From an uncultured Anaerotignum sp. (GTDB lineage Bacteria; Bacillota; Clostridia; Lachnospirales; Anaerotignaceae), in contig CAJTQX010000026.1 of NCBI GenBank assembly GCA_910578425.1, positions 2,255 to 37,166 on the forward strand: DNA of 34,912 nucleotides, written 5' to 3'. Below, piece by piece: positions 1 to 6,919 of this stretch. The notes under the pieces are model-generated. The model saw only the letters and a program-made list of their open reading frames with translations, had not been told where the DNA came from and did no database searches. The translations under genes and the position numbers were made by a program. How positions within the stretch are numbered: position 1 is the stretch's first letter; each line of letters opens with the position of its first letter.

Positions 1-32
1 ACTATAAAGTTTTTGAAAATGCTGTTTTGGCT

Positions 33-410
33 TTAGAAATCAAGAGGGTAGAATTCCACCCTGCACGTTGCTTCAATTTCTTCCTGCGTAATCTCCTCCG
101 GTTCCCAGAACATTTCCCTGTATTTTTCCAAAACCTCATCGCTCAGGGAAACCAGTTCCCCGTCCTCCGTACTGCTGCAGACATAAAATTTGCCTGCAAT
201 GACATCACCATTGATCCTCCGGTTTCCTTCAAGATCTGTCAGTTTTCCCTCGTCATTCAACAGGATACAGGCGTCATCATTTAAATCCACAATGTCTATC
301 AGCCCGCCGACCGCCTCCTGCATTGCCTGAAGGGTATTTTTTAATAAGAACTCCTTCGGGTGCTCGTTCGGCTCTACCATTAAAACCCTGATTTCCTGTT
401 CCTTTTTCAT
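33..410 (-). CDS. DUF3846 domain protein
   Basis: A 125-residue protein. The IRVLMVEPNEHPKE start, the LQAMQEAVGGLIDIVDL segment and the DVIAGKFYVCS segment match my memory of the DUF3846 family, whose biochemical role is unknown to me. No signal peptide or membrane segment is visible and the protein is acidic, so it is probably cytosolic. The start is supported by AAGGAGG about 7 bases upstream on the minus strand. It lies downstream of the rRNA methyltransferase gene on the same strand but has its own promoter-like sequence (TTGACA at 571-576). Between promoter and gene lie a terminator-like hairpin and a six-codon reading frame, which may mean conditional read-through. DUF3846 proteins are often carried on mobile elements, but nothing else here marks this end of the window as mobile. 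Confidence 0.75.
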   Translation of the reverse strand: MKKEQEIRVLMVEPNEHPKEFLLKNTLQAMQEAVGGLIDIVDLNDDACILLNDEGKLTDLEGNRRINGDVIAGKFYVCSSTEDGELVSLSDEVLEKYREMFWEPEEITQEEIEATCRVEFYPLDF

Positions 411-439
411 CCCGCATTCCTCCTTTTTCTTCCGGGATC

Positions 440-486
440 AAAAAAAGGGCAGGTATCAAACAGGGGTTCATCTGATTTTCCCTGCC
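440..486 (-). terminator. Terminator-like hairpin in the DUF3846 leader
   Basis: On the minus strand GGCAGG pairs with CCTGCC (arms at 481-486 and 448-453), with an inner ATCA/TGAT helix. A C and seven T residues (440-446) follow. The hairpin lies between the promoter and the AAGGAGG of the DUF3846 gene. It could terminate transcripts arriving from the methyltransferase gene or act as an attenuator for the DUF3846 gene. Confidence 0.5.
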
Positions 487-546
487 ATATATCTACCCTC
501 CATTATTTTATTGGAAATATCTTATGAAATTTTGTTGAAATATTGT

Positions 547-576
547 TACATATTTTTTTGCAAAAAGGGTTGTCAA
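547..576 (-). promoter_or_regulatory. Sigma-A-type promoter upstream of the DUF3846 gene
   Basis: On the minus strand a perfect TTGACA (571-576) is followed after 18 bases by TATGTA (547-552). It points toward the DUF3846 gene and lies after the end of the rRNA methyltransferase gene. The -10 is imperfect. Confidence 0.45.
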
Positions 577-711
577 AATTTATTCGCAAAATACTTTTTT
601 ACCATTCCTCATCGCTGTAGCCATTTGCCACCCTTTGCCACGATAAAGCGTTCGCCCAAAATCAGCTTTTTTCTGTTCTGCAGCAGGTGAAACCCTCAAA
701 AAAAGCCCCAA

Positions 712-741
712 AAAAGTGCCATTTTTAAGCACACTTTTTGC
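712..741 (-). terminator. Possible weak terminator after rlmCD
   Basis: On the minus strand AAAAAGTG pairs with CACTTTTT around a 13-base loop and T-rich sequence follows. The stem is AT-rich, so termination may be partial. It lies 30-60 bases past the methyltransferase stop. Confidence 0.35.
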
Positions 742-773
742 TCTAAAAACCACATGATATAGTTTTGTTTTCA

Positions 774-2162
774 TTATCCAATCACTATATCTTGTGCTTC
801 GTTCGATTTTTGCAGCAGAACTACTGACTCAACGTGTTGAGTATGCGGGAACATATCCATAAGCCTGACCCGTTTCACCTCATACCCTGCTTCCTGGAAA
901 ATCTGGAGATCTCTGGCGAGGGAAGTCGGCAGGCAGGAAACATAAACAATCTCCGGTGCACCAAACTCAATGATTTTACCAATTGCCTTCGGGTGGACAC
1001 CATCCCGCGGAGGGTCCACGATAATCAAATCAGGTGCGTCCTCCAACTCATCTACCTTTTGCAGCACATCCCCTGCAATAAATTTACAGTTTTCAAGCCC
1101 ATTTCTTTTCGCGTTTTCGTTTGCGGCTTCTGCGGCCTCTGCTACAAGTTCAATCCCGATGACCTTTTTAGAGCCTGCTTTTGCCATAATCTGCCCGATT
1201 GTACCTGTCCCGCAGTAAAGGTCAAACACAGTTTTTTCCTGCACGTTTCCGGCAAAATCCTTCACAATGCCATACAGTTTTTCCGCCCCTGCGGAATTGG
1301 TCTGAAAGAAGGAGTAGGGGGAAATCTTAAATTCCAGATCAAAGAGCTTTTCCATAAAGAAATTCTGTCCATAGAGAAGGCGCATTTCATCGCTCTGCAC
1401 AACATCTGCAATACTGTCGTTAATAGAATGAAGTATTCCGCAGATTTTTCCTTCCAGTGAGAGTTGCAGGAGCATATCCTTAAATTCCTCATCAGAAAAA
1501 GGCGTTTCTGACGAGGTGATGAGATGTACGAGAATCTCGCCTGTCGCGTGCCCCTTCCGCACAACGAGATGGCGCAGAGAACCGTCATGGCGCATCTTAT
1601 GATAAAAGGGGACGTTCCTTTTCTGAAAGAACGCCAGAGAGGCCTCGATCAGCTTAAGGAAATCCCCGTCAATGATATTGCAGTCCCGCAGGGTTACCAC
1701 CTCATAGCGGCTCATGCGTTTTCTCATGCCCAACGCAAGGGGGCCGTCCCGCTCCTCATCGCCGAAAGAAAATTCGCATTTATTTCGGTAGGCGTGTTCT
1801 GACGGAGCAGGGCAGAGCCCCTCCCAGCTTTCAATGCGGATACCGGCGTTTTCCAGAAGCCGTTTGACCTGCCGCTCCTTGAGCTGACATTCCTCGTCAT
1901 GGCGCAAAGTCTGATAGGTACAGCCGCCGCAGAGCGTATAGTGAGAACAGACTCCCTCCTGGCGTTCCAGCGGAGAATGCTCCAAAATCTCATTCAGCTG
2001 AGCTTCTATGCCGCTGCCGCGTTTCTTGCAGACGGTTGCGCGCACCTTCTGCCCGGGTATGGTATTTTTCACAATGACGCGTTCGCCATCCAGAAAGCCA
2101 TACGCTTTATTGGGGAAAAGCACGTCCTCAATGGTTAAAATGATTTCATCTTTTTTCTTCAT
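774..2162 (-). CDS. rlmCD: 23S rRNA (uracil-C5)-methyltransferase, RlmCD/RumA family
   Basis: S-adenosylmethionine-dependent enzyme of the TrmA/RumA family, expected to form m5U in 23S rRNA. The 462 residues fit the family. They show an N-terminal TRAM-like RNA-binding region (about 1-60), a [4Fe-4S] cysteine set (C72, C78, C81 and probably C161), the SAM-binding DLYCGTGTIG (about 314-323), IVDPPRDG (about 381-388), the catalytic cysteine in YVSCLPTSLARD (C410) and the general base glutamate in HVESVV. In Gram-positive bacteria one such enzyme (RlmCD) usually modifies two 23S uridines; which of the paralogues this is cannot be decided from the sequence alone. The start has GGAGG about 5 bases upstream. 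The gene is divergent from the S1-domain gene. Confidence 0.93.
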   Translation of the reverse strand: MKKKDEIILTIEDVLFPNKAYGFLDGERVIVKNTIPGQKVRATVCKKRGSGIEAQLNEILEHSPLERQEGVCSHYTLCGGCTYQTLRHDEECQLKERQVKRLLENAGIRIESWEGLCPAPSEHAYRNKCEFSFGDEERDGPLALGMRKRMSRYEVVTLRDCNIIDGDFLKLIEASLAFFQKRNVPFYHKMRHDGSLRHLVVRKGHATGEILVHLITSSETPFSDEEFKDMLLQLSLEGKICGILHSINDSIADVVQSDEMRLLYGQNFFMEKLFDLEFKISPYSFFQTNSAGAEKLYGIVKDFAGNVQEKTVFDLYCGTGTIGQIMAKAGSKKVIGIELVAEAAEAANENAKRNGLENCKFIAGDVLQKVDELEDAPDLIIVDPPRDGVHPKAIGKIIEFGAPEIVYVSCLPTSLARDLQIFQEAGYEVKRVRLMDMFPHTQHVESVVLLQKSNEAQDIVIG

Positions 2163-2236
2163 GGTATCCTCCGGATCTCAGGCTGTGGGGCATCGCCCCG
2201 GGAGCCAATATTTTATGTATACAGCGAGTGTTTTTC

Positions 2237-2265
2237 TTGTATTCAGTATTGTTCTATGCTATAAT
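2237..2265 (+). promoter_or_regulatory. Sigma-A promoter for the S1-domain gene
   Basis: TTGTAT (2237-2242), a 17-base spacer and a consensus TATAAT (2260-2265) lie about 105 bases before the S1-domain start codon. The distance leaves a leader of roughly 95 bases. Confidence 0.7.
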
Positions 2266-2369
2266 CTAACGTATGTGACCCCGCCGAGGGCTGCCGGATT
2301 TTTCCGGACGGAAACAGACGATGGCGGGGCATCCCAAATATACCAATTCGAACAGGAGTGTATACAGGA

Positions 2370-2831
2370 ATGTCTGAGAAATTGGAAGTCGGCAGTATTG
2401 TTGAAGGAAAGGTCGTCCGCATCAAGCCCTTTGGTGCAATTGTATCTCTGGGAAGCACACAGGGGCTGGTGCATATCTCGCAGATCGCGAACAGCTTTGT
2501 GCAGGATATTAATGACCATGTCAAGGTTGGCGATGCTGTCAAGGTGAAAGTTCTTTCTATTGACGAGGAAAGCCATAAGATTGCGCTTTCTATCCGTGAG
2601 GCTCTTCCGAAGGAAGAACGCCGTCCCAAGGATAAGCCAGGGTTTGGCGGTAAGCCCTATCGCCAGAATGCTGACGCAAAATCCAGCTCAAATCCGGCAG
2701 GGGAATATTTCCGTCCGCAATCCTCCGTCAGCCCTTCCTCGGATTTTGAGGAAAAGATGAAGGAATGGATGAAGCAGTCCAATGAAAGGCAGACCAGCCT
2801 GAACAAAAGGGCAAACAAACGCTCCTATTAA
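2370..2831 (+). CDS. S1 RNA-binding domain protein (YugI/CvfD-like)
   Basis: A 153-residue cytosolic protein with one S1 (OB-fold) RNA-binding domain over about residues 3-75 (VGSIVEGKVVRIKPFGAIV ... GLVHISQIA ... VKVKVLSIDEESHKIALSI). A basic, low-complexity tail of about 75 residues rich in K, R, S, P and N follows. One S1 domain with a charged tail is the plan of YugI/general stress protein 13 and CvfD of Firmicutes, which bind ribosomes or RNA. I chose the ATG at 2370 over the in-frame GTG at 2358 because AGGAG at 2354-2358 is correctly spaced for the ATG and overlaps the GTG. It has its own promoter. The role in RNA metabolism or translation is inferred from the family. Confidence 0.88.
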   Translation: MSEKLEVGSIVEGKVVRIKPFGAIVSLGSTQGLVHISQIANSFVQDINDHVKVGDAVKVKVLSIDEESHKIALSIREALPKEERRPKDKPGFGGKPYRQNADAKSSSNPAGEYFRPQSSVSPSSDFEEKMKEWMKQSNERQTSLNKRANKRSY

Positions 2832-2859
2832 AGCAGCCTGATGAAAGGAGGGACTGCCT

Positions 2860-3168
2860 GTGAGGTTGCCCATCGGACTGTTTTTTGTGGCAGGAATATA
2901 CCTTTTTGCCAGAGGCATTTTCGCGCTTTTTGGGCAGACGCTGTTTTATACGCAGCGTTCTCTGGAGCAGATCGCGCCGGAAAACCTGTCTGCTTATCTC
3001 AGGGAAATCGGAATCTGCCAGATGGCGGCAGGCGCGCTTTTCGTAGGGAAAGCTGTGCTGGATGTTGCATTTCCGGGAAGCAGACCCATATCCATCGGTT
3101 TCCTGATCCTTCTGGTGGTATGCCTGATTTTTCTGGTAAAAACAAACGAAAAATTTATAAAAAAATAA
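2860..3168 (+). CDS. Small integral membrane protein, unknown function
   Basis: A 102-residue, strongly hydrophobic protein. Likely membrane segments lie at about residues 2-22, 50-70 and 76-95, with a short basic C-terminus (KTNEKFIKK). I do not recognise a named family; the layout resembles small three-helix membrane proteins of Clostridia. Translation probably begins at GTG 2860, which has AAAGGAGGG about 7 bases upstream; no ATG is equally well placed. It starts 28 bases after the S1-domain gene with no terminator between, so the two probably share a transcript. A strong hairpin terminator follows its stop. Confidence 0.65.
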   Translation: MRLPIGLFFVAGIYLFARGIFALFGQTLFYTQRSLEQIAPENLSAYLREIGICQMAAGALFVGKAVLDVAFPGSRPISIGFLILLVVCLIFLVKTNEKFIKK

Positions 3169-3188
3169 TGCGTGCGGCGCATAAAACA

Positions 3189-3236
3189 GGGACAGGGAAA
3201 GCCTTGCGGAAACAATGGCTTTTCCCTGTCCTTTTT
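3189..3236. terminator. Bidirectional intrinsic terminator
   Basis: GGACAGGGAAAGCC pairs with GGCTTTTCCCTGTCC (one bulged base) and is followed by TTTTT on the plus strand. On the minus strand the same stem is followed by CTGTTTTAT. It sits between the convergent small membrane protein gene and purC and can serve both. Confidence 0.8.
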
Positions 3237-3237
3237 A

Positions 3238-3276
3238 GAACCTGTTCAGTACTTTGGGAAGCTGCTGAACAGGTTC
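3238..3276. repeat. Perfect 12-bp inverted repeat downstream of purC
   Basis: GAACCTGTTCAG (3238-3249) and CTGAACAGGTTC (3265-3276) are perfect complements around a 15-base loop. It lies between the bidirectional terminator and the purC stop and has no T-run of its own on either strand. It may protect or stabilise the purC 3' end. Confidence 0.6.
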
Positions 3277-3305
3277 TTATGCCAGGATACGCTTCGAAAC
3301 GTTTC

Positions 3306-3989
3306 TTATTTCGCCAGAATCAGCTTCGTCAGTTCAACAGGCTCCACGATGGCCCCGTCCTTATACACGCGCATATTGCCGGAGGCGATTTCGTCGATCA
3401 GAATTACCTCGTTGTTGTTGTAGCCGAATTCAAACTTGATATCATATAAATCCAGGCCTTTTTTTGCCAGCACATCCGCAACGATTTTTGTGATTTTCAG
3501 CGTCTGTTCCTTCATGCTGTCATACATTTCGCCGCTCATAACGCCCAGCGCAGCGAGACCGTCCTTTGTAACCAGCGGGTCGCCCTTTGCATCGTCCTTG
3601 AAAGTAGTTTCTACATAGCCGCCTTCTAAAACAGTGCCGTCTGCAATGTATTCGCCATAGCGGCGGATGAAGCTGCCTGTTGCTTTCAGACGGCAGATGA
3701 CCTCAAGACCATGACCGAAAACAGTTGCTGGCAGGACCTCCATTGTGGCATTGTTCAAATCTGCGGAAACATAGTGTGTTTTTATGCCTGCTTCTTTCAG
3801 CACCTCGAAGAAAAGTATGGAGGTTTCCAGGTTTGCGCGGCCGATGCCTTCAATCGTCAGACCAACGGTGTTTTCGCCCGGGTCGAATACGCCGTCCTTG
3901 CCGGTGCAGTCGTCCTTGAATTTCAGCAGCACATTGCCGTTTTCCAGTTTGTAAACGTCTTTTGTTTTTCCCTGATAAATTTTTTCCAT
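3306..3989 (-). CDS. purC: Phosphoribosylaminoimidazole-succinocarboxamide synthase
   Basis: SAICAR synthetase of de novo purine synthesis; it joins CAIR to aspartate using ATP. The 227 residues fit the short bacterial form. Diagnostic stretches are the N-terminal YQGKTKDVY nucleotide-binding turn, LLKFKDDCTG, EVICRLKATGSFIRRYG in the substrate pocket, LYDIKFEFG and ILIDEIASGNMR near the C-terminus. The start has an AAGGAAGG-type ribosome site close upstream. No other pur gene is adjacent: the gene stands alone after a copy of the dispersed intergenic repeat that separates it from rsfS. Confidence 0.95.
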   Translation of the reverse strand: MEKIYQGKTKDVYKLENGNVLLKFKDDCTGKDGVFDPGENTVGLTIEGIGRANLETSILFFEVLKEAGIKTHYVSADLNNATMEVLPATVFGHGLEVICRLKATGSFIRRYGEYIADGTVLEGGYVETTFKDDAKGDPLVTKDGLAALGVMSGEMYDSMKEQTLKITKIVADVLAKKGLDLYDIKFEFGYNNNEVILIDEIASGNMRVYKDGAIVEPVELTKLILAK

Positions 3990-4019
3990 TTTTATCCTTC
4001 CTTTCTTTTGTCATGTATA

Positions 4020-4255
4020 AGATACAAAGACCGTGGGACGCTGTCCCACACCCTGTAAGCCCTTTGAAAAGGGCTTAACCCCAAACTTTATTGCGGAAAA
4101 CTGCGTTTTCCGAAGAAAAAAGCCGGTGCAGGGAAGAAGCCTTCTGGAATCCCAGGCGCATGGAATGCGATGGGCAATCCAGAGCCAGGAAGGAGGTCTC
4201 CCCTTGCAGGGGTGTTGGGGCGTAAAGCGTAGACCGGAGTCCTTGGGGTCTTTCG
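4020..4255. repeat. Dispersed intergenic repeat, copy A
   Basis: This spacer between rsfS and purC contains blocks that recur elsewhere in the window. They are a GGGACGCTGTCCC palindrome with flanking GTG/CAC (4033-4049), AAGCCCTTTGAAAAGGGCTT (about 4058-4077), CCCCAAACTTTATTG, a GGCGCATGGAATGCG core (about 4152-4174), CCCTTGCAGGGGTG and a TAGACCGGAGTCC tail. Reading frames through it (for example 4033-4335) are built from repeat sequence and are not credible genes. Confidence 0.7.
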
Positions 4256-4258
4256 CCT

Positions 4259-4609
4259 TTACCTTTGCACTACTACATCCTTCGCGTCGCCCCATACGTG
4301 CTCCAGCCCGTAAAAAGCGCGCTCCTCCTTGTTGAATAAATGTACCAGCATATTGCCGAAGTCCAGCAGGATCCATGTGCCGCTGCTGTACCCTTCGGAA
4401 TGATGCAGTTTTACGCCTGCCGCGAACAGCTTCTGTTCCACCTCGTCAGCCATTGCCCGCAGATGGTTCACATTTTTCCCGCTGGCAATCACAAAGCAGT
4501 CTGCGATATTGGAAAGCCCGCGCAGATCCAGCATACGGATATCTTCTGCCAGCTTATCCTCCAGCGCGTCCTGCACGATTTTTGCTGCGTCCATAGCGTC
4601 TGTACTCAT
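4259..4609 (-). CDS. rsfS: Ribosomal silencing factor RsfS
   Basis: A 116-residue Iojap/RsfS-family protein. The family binds ribosomal protein uL14 and blocks joining of ribosomal subunits when nutrients are short. Visible family features are DIRMLDLRGLSNIADCFVIASG (about 22-43), the HHSEGYSSGTWILLDFGNMLVHLF core (about 69-92) and the YGLEHVWGDA end. It lies 17 bases downstream of the nadD-yqeK fusion on the same strand, matching the conserved Firmicutes order yhbY, nadD, yqeK, rsfS, and is probably the last gene of that operon. The ribosome site is GGAGGAAACCG just upstream of ATG 4609. Confidence 0.95.
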   Translation of the reverse strand: MSTDAMDAAKIVQDALEDKLAEDIRMLDLRGLSNIADCFVIASGKNVNHLRAMADEVEQKLFAAGVKLHHSEGYSSGTWILLDFGNMLVHLFNKEERAFYGLEHVWGDAKDVVVQR

Positions 4610-4626
4610 CGGTTTCCTCCTTAATG

Positions 4627-5859
4627 TTATCTGTTTTTATAATATTCCAAAGCCTCCAGAGAGAGCGGGTGCAGCAGTCTGCCGCGCTGTTTCACGAAAG
4701 CAATGGTTTCTTCCAGAATATAGCGCATTGCCATATCCAGATCCAGATACGCCAAACGCCGCGCTTCCTCCAGCCCCTCGAACTTCTCTCTGTTCGGCTC
4801 GATATAATCCGCGATAAATATTATTTTTTCCAGCAGCGACATATCTGCCCGCCCCGTGGTATGGTAACGGATCGCATCGAGTATTTCCCCGTCTGTCACA
4901 AGATATTCCCGCCTTGCAACCTCCGCGCCCAGAAACGGATGGATCAGGTCTGTCTGCCGCTTCATCACATCATCCAGTTTTACTTTATATTCCCGGCAGA
5001 ACCGCAGCCGCATTTCCTCTGGGTAATCCTTTGCGCAGTCGTGCAGCAGCCCTGCTGCCTGTGCCTTCTGCTGGTCCTTCTGCGTACCGTATATCTCCGC
5101 CAGCTTTACGGCTTCCTCTGCTACGCCCATAGTATGGATATACCGTTTGACGGAAAGGGCAGACTGCAATTTTTCCCGCATGGTTTCAACCGGCAGCATG
5201 AACTTCACCTCGTCTTTTTCCATATTCTGATATAACCTGAATTTATGGATATAATCTTCCACCTCCTGCGGAAGGAGGTACTTGATGGGTTCGCCCTTGC
5301 GCGCCCGCTCCCGTATATCGGAGGAAGAGATCGCCAGTGCCGGCACCTCCATATAATGGATACGGCTGGCGAATTTTTCGCGTATCTCACCGATTTCCTC
5401 AAACATCTGGTTTTTCCGATAGCCGGGACGCGTAACCGCGACAAAATCGCAGAGCGTCAACAGACGTTCCGGCTCCTTCCAGCTCATAATCTGATGGATG
5501 GCGTCCGCGCCTGTGATAAAATACAGCCGCACATCAGGGCGGCAGATTTTTTTCAGAGCTTCAATGGTATCAATGGTATAGGTAATCCCAGGACGGTCGA
5601 TTTCTATGCGGGATACGTCAAAATTTTCGTTCCGCATGGTTGCCAGAACAGTCATCAGATAACGATGTTCATTATGTGTGACCTGCTTGTTCGTTTTATG
5701 CGCCGGACGTCCTGTTGGGATAAAGACGACCCTGTCCACCTTGAAGCGGTGGCGGACAGCTTCGGCAGTGACAAGATGTCCGTTATGAATGGGGTCGAAT
5801 GTGCCACCCATGATGGCGATGCTTTTGCAGTCCTGAAAATCCGTAATCTCGTTCCGCAT
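4627..5859 (-). CDS. nadD-yqeK: NadD-YqeK fusion: nicotinate-nucleotide adenylyltransferase plus HD-domain Ap4A hydrolase
   Basis: One 410-residue frame carries two enzymes. Residues about 13-205 are NadD, which adenylates nicotinate mononucleotide in NAD synthesis: GGTFDPIHNGH (18-28) is the nucleotidyltransferase HxGH region and ISSSDIRERAR (177-187) the C-terminal nucleotide-binding motif. Residues about 225-405 are a YqeK-type HD hydrolase, a family that cleaves diadenosine tetraphosphate symmetrically: H242, the H273-D274 pair in LLHDCAKD, H307 in LIHPF, H333 in RYHTTG and D351 in IADYIEPNR. In B. subtilis these are separate neighbouring genes. Its ATG overlaps the yhbY stop (ATAATG), implying coupled translation. 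No stop or frame slip is seen at the junction, so the fusion looks genuine. Confidence 0.93.
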   Translation of the reverse strand: MRNEITDFQDCKSIAIMGGTFDPIHNGHLVTAEAVRHRFKVDRVVFIPTGRPAHKTNKQVTHNEHRYLMTVLATMRNENFDVSRIEIDRPGITYTIDTIEALKKICRPDVRLYFITGADAIHQIMSWKEPERLLTLCDFVAVTRPGYRKNQMFEEIGEIREKFASRIHYMEVPALAISSSDIRERARKGEPIKYLLPQEVEDYIHKFRLYQNMEKDEVKFMLPVETMREKLQSALSVKRYIHTMGVAEEAVKLAEIYGTQKDQQKAQAAGLLHDCAKDYPEEMRLRFCREYKVKLDDVMKRQTDLIHPFLGAEVARREYLVTDGEILDAIRYHTTGRADMSLLEKIIFIADYIEPNREKFEGLEEARRLAYLDLDMAMRYILEETIAFVKQRGRLLHPLSLEALEYYKNR

Positions 5860-6179
5860 TATGCATTCCTCTGTCCGTCAGACTTTTTTGCCTTCGGCAG
5901 CTCAATCACAGGCTTTTTTGCCGGACGATACAGCACGAATTTGCTGCCGATGACCTGTACGATCTCCGCGCCTGTTCTGCTTGCCAGAAGCTCTGCCGCC
6001 TCTGCCGTACCAAGCATATTATTGTCCAGCACGTTTATTTTTACCAGTTCGCGCGCTTCCAAAGCGTTATGCACAGTATCCCTCAGTTCAGGAGTCACGC
6101 CGTTTTTGCCAACCTGAAAAATTGCGTCCAGCCCATTTGCCATGCCCCTCAGGAAAGCCCTTTGCTTGCTTGTCAACAT
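5859..6179 (-). CDS. yhbY: YhbY/CRM-domain ribosome assembly RNA-binding protein
   Basis: A 106-residue CRM-domain protein linked in the family to 50S subunit assembly. Family signatures are LTSKQRAFLRGMANGLDAIFQVGKNG at the N-terminus, ALEARELVKINVLDN in the middle, and GAEIVQVIGSKFVLYRP, which contains the usual IG-x-KFVLYR element. The frame remains open to 6278, but the start at 6179 is preferred: it has GGAGGAAA just upstream, homologues begin with MLTSKQR, and the promoter lies inside the longer version. It is the first gene of the operon with nadD-yqeK and rsfS. Confidence 0.93.
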   Translation of the reverse strand: MLTSKQRAFLRGMANGLDAIFQVGKNGVTPELRDTVHNALEARELVKINVLDNNMLGTAEAAELLASRTGAEIVQVIGSKFVLYRPAKKPVIELPKAKKSDGQRNA

Positions 6180-6218
6180 AATTTCCTCCGTCTGTCTGTC
6201 CTTTTTTCTGCAATCCTT

Positions 6219-6247
6219 ATCATAGCATAGAAGCCCCCCGTTTGCAA
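6219..6247 (-). promoter_or_regulatory. Sigma-A promoter of the yhbY operon
   Basis: On the minus strand TTGCAA (6242-6247), a 17-base spacer and TATGAT (6219-6224) lie 40-68 bases before the yhbY start. It also shows that translation cannot begin at the longer in-frame start at 6278. Confidence 0.7.
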
Positions 6248-6406
6248 TGAAAACAGAAAAACTCCTTGAAAATCGCATTTTTCCACAGAATCAGATGTAA
6301 AAATCTACATGTTTTTTACAATCCCGCCGTTTTTTGAGCCGGAAAAAGCATTCTGCCGCCGTATCGGCAGGGTATGGCAGAGGCTTTGCCAAAAGGGGCT
6401 TAAATA

Positions 6407-6434
6407 TTGGCAATGGCTTAAATCATGGTAATAT
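6407..6434 (+). promoter_or_regulatory. Possible promoter for the XRE-type regulator gene
   Basis: TTGGCA (6407-6412), a 16-base spacer and TAATAT (6429-6434) lie about 75 bases before the start codon. The nearby ATGGCTTAAATCATGGTAAT and ATGCCATAAT repeats could be operator sequences. The match is only moderate. The spacer 6280-6406 shows no gene. Confidence 0.3.
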
Positions 6435-6506
6435 GCCATAATCATAGTGGAACGGAACAGGCAAATTTCATTATGACGACACAGTTGACGGCAGGAGGAG
6501 GATTCT

Positions 6507-6743
6507 ATGATTACCTATGAAAAACTTTGGCAGACAATGAAGGAAAGAAACATTACCACCTATCATCTGATTACCTATCACAACATCAGCAGGGGGCTGA
6601 TTTCAAGACTGAAAAAGGGCGAGGCGATGACAACGAATACGCTCAACAATCTCTGCAATATTCTGGACTGCGATGTAACAGATATTTTGACCTACACGAA
6701 AGATATCCCGGCGGAAGAAGAGGAGCATACAACACAACGCTGA
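6507..6743 (+). CDS. Small XRE/Cro-CI-type helix-turn-helix regulator
   Basis: A 78-residue protein made almost entirely of a Cro/C1-type DNA-binding domain. MITYEKLWQTMKERNITTYHLI forms the first helices, NISRGLISRLKKGEAMTT the helix-turn-helix with recognition helix, and TLNNLCNILDCDVTDIL the closing helices. The family acts as a transcriptional repressor or regulator; no sensory domain is present. The start has AGGAGGAGG 6-7 bases upstream. It stands alone between the divergent yhbY operon and pfp, and a separate promoter for pfp follows, so it need not be co-transcribed. Its target is unknown; it may bind its own upstream region. Confidence 0.88.
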   Translation: MITYEKLWQTMKERNITTYHLITYHNISRGLISRLKKGEAMTTNTLNNLCNILDCDVTDILTYTKDIPAEEEEHTTQR

Positions 6744-6814
6744 ATCTAAAAGTTTCAAACGTGTGCAAAAGCATGTAAACGCTCCGGAGGAGGCTGGCAG
6801 GCGGATAACAGGAC

Positions 6815-6843
6815 TTGCGGAATTTGCCGAAAAGGATTATACT
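6815..6843 (+). promoter_or_regulatory. Sigma-A promoter for the phosphofructokinase gene
   Basis: TTGCGG (6815-6820), a 17-base spacer and TATACT (6838-6843) lie 77 bases before the start of the gene. Confidence 0.6.
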
Positions 6844-6919
6844 GGGGGCAGCAGAGCATACTGCGGAAACAAATTTGAATTTCTAAGATTGAAGATACGC
6901 AGAGGAGAGGCGGTTTCAT

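Noticed and set aside
580..774. 64-codon minus-strand frame whose ATG overlaps the rlmCD stop
   Set aside because: Although the overlap looks like coupling, there is no separate ribosome site, the product resembles no family I know, and the segment contains a terminator-like hairpin and lies before the next promoter.
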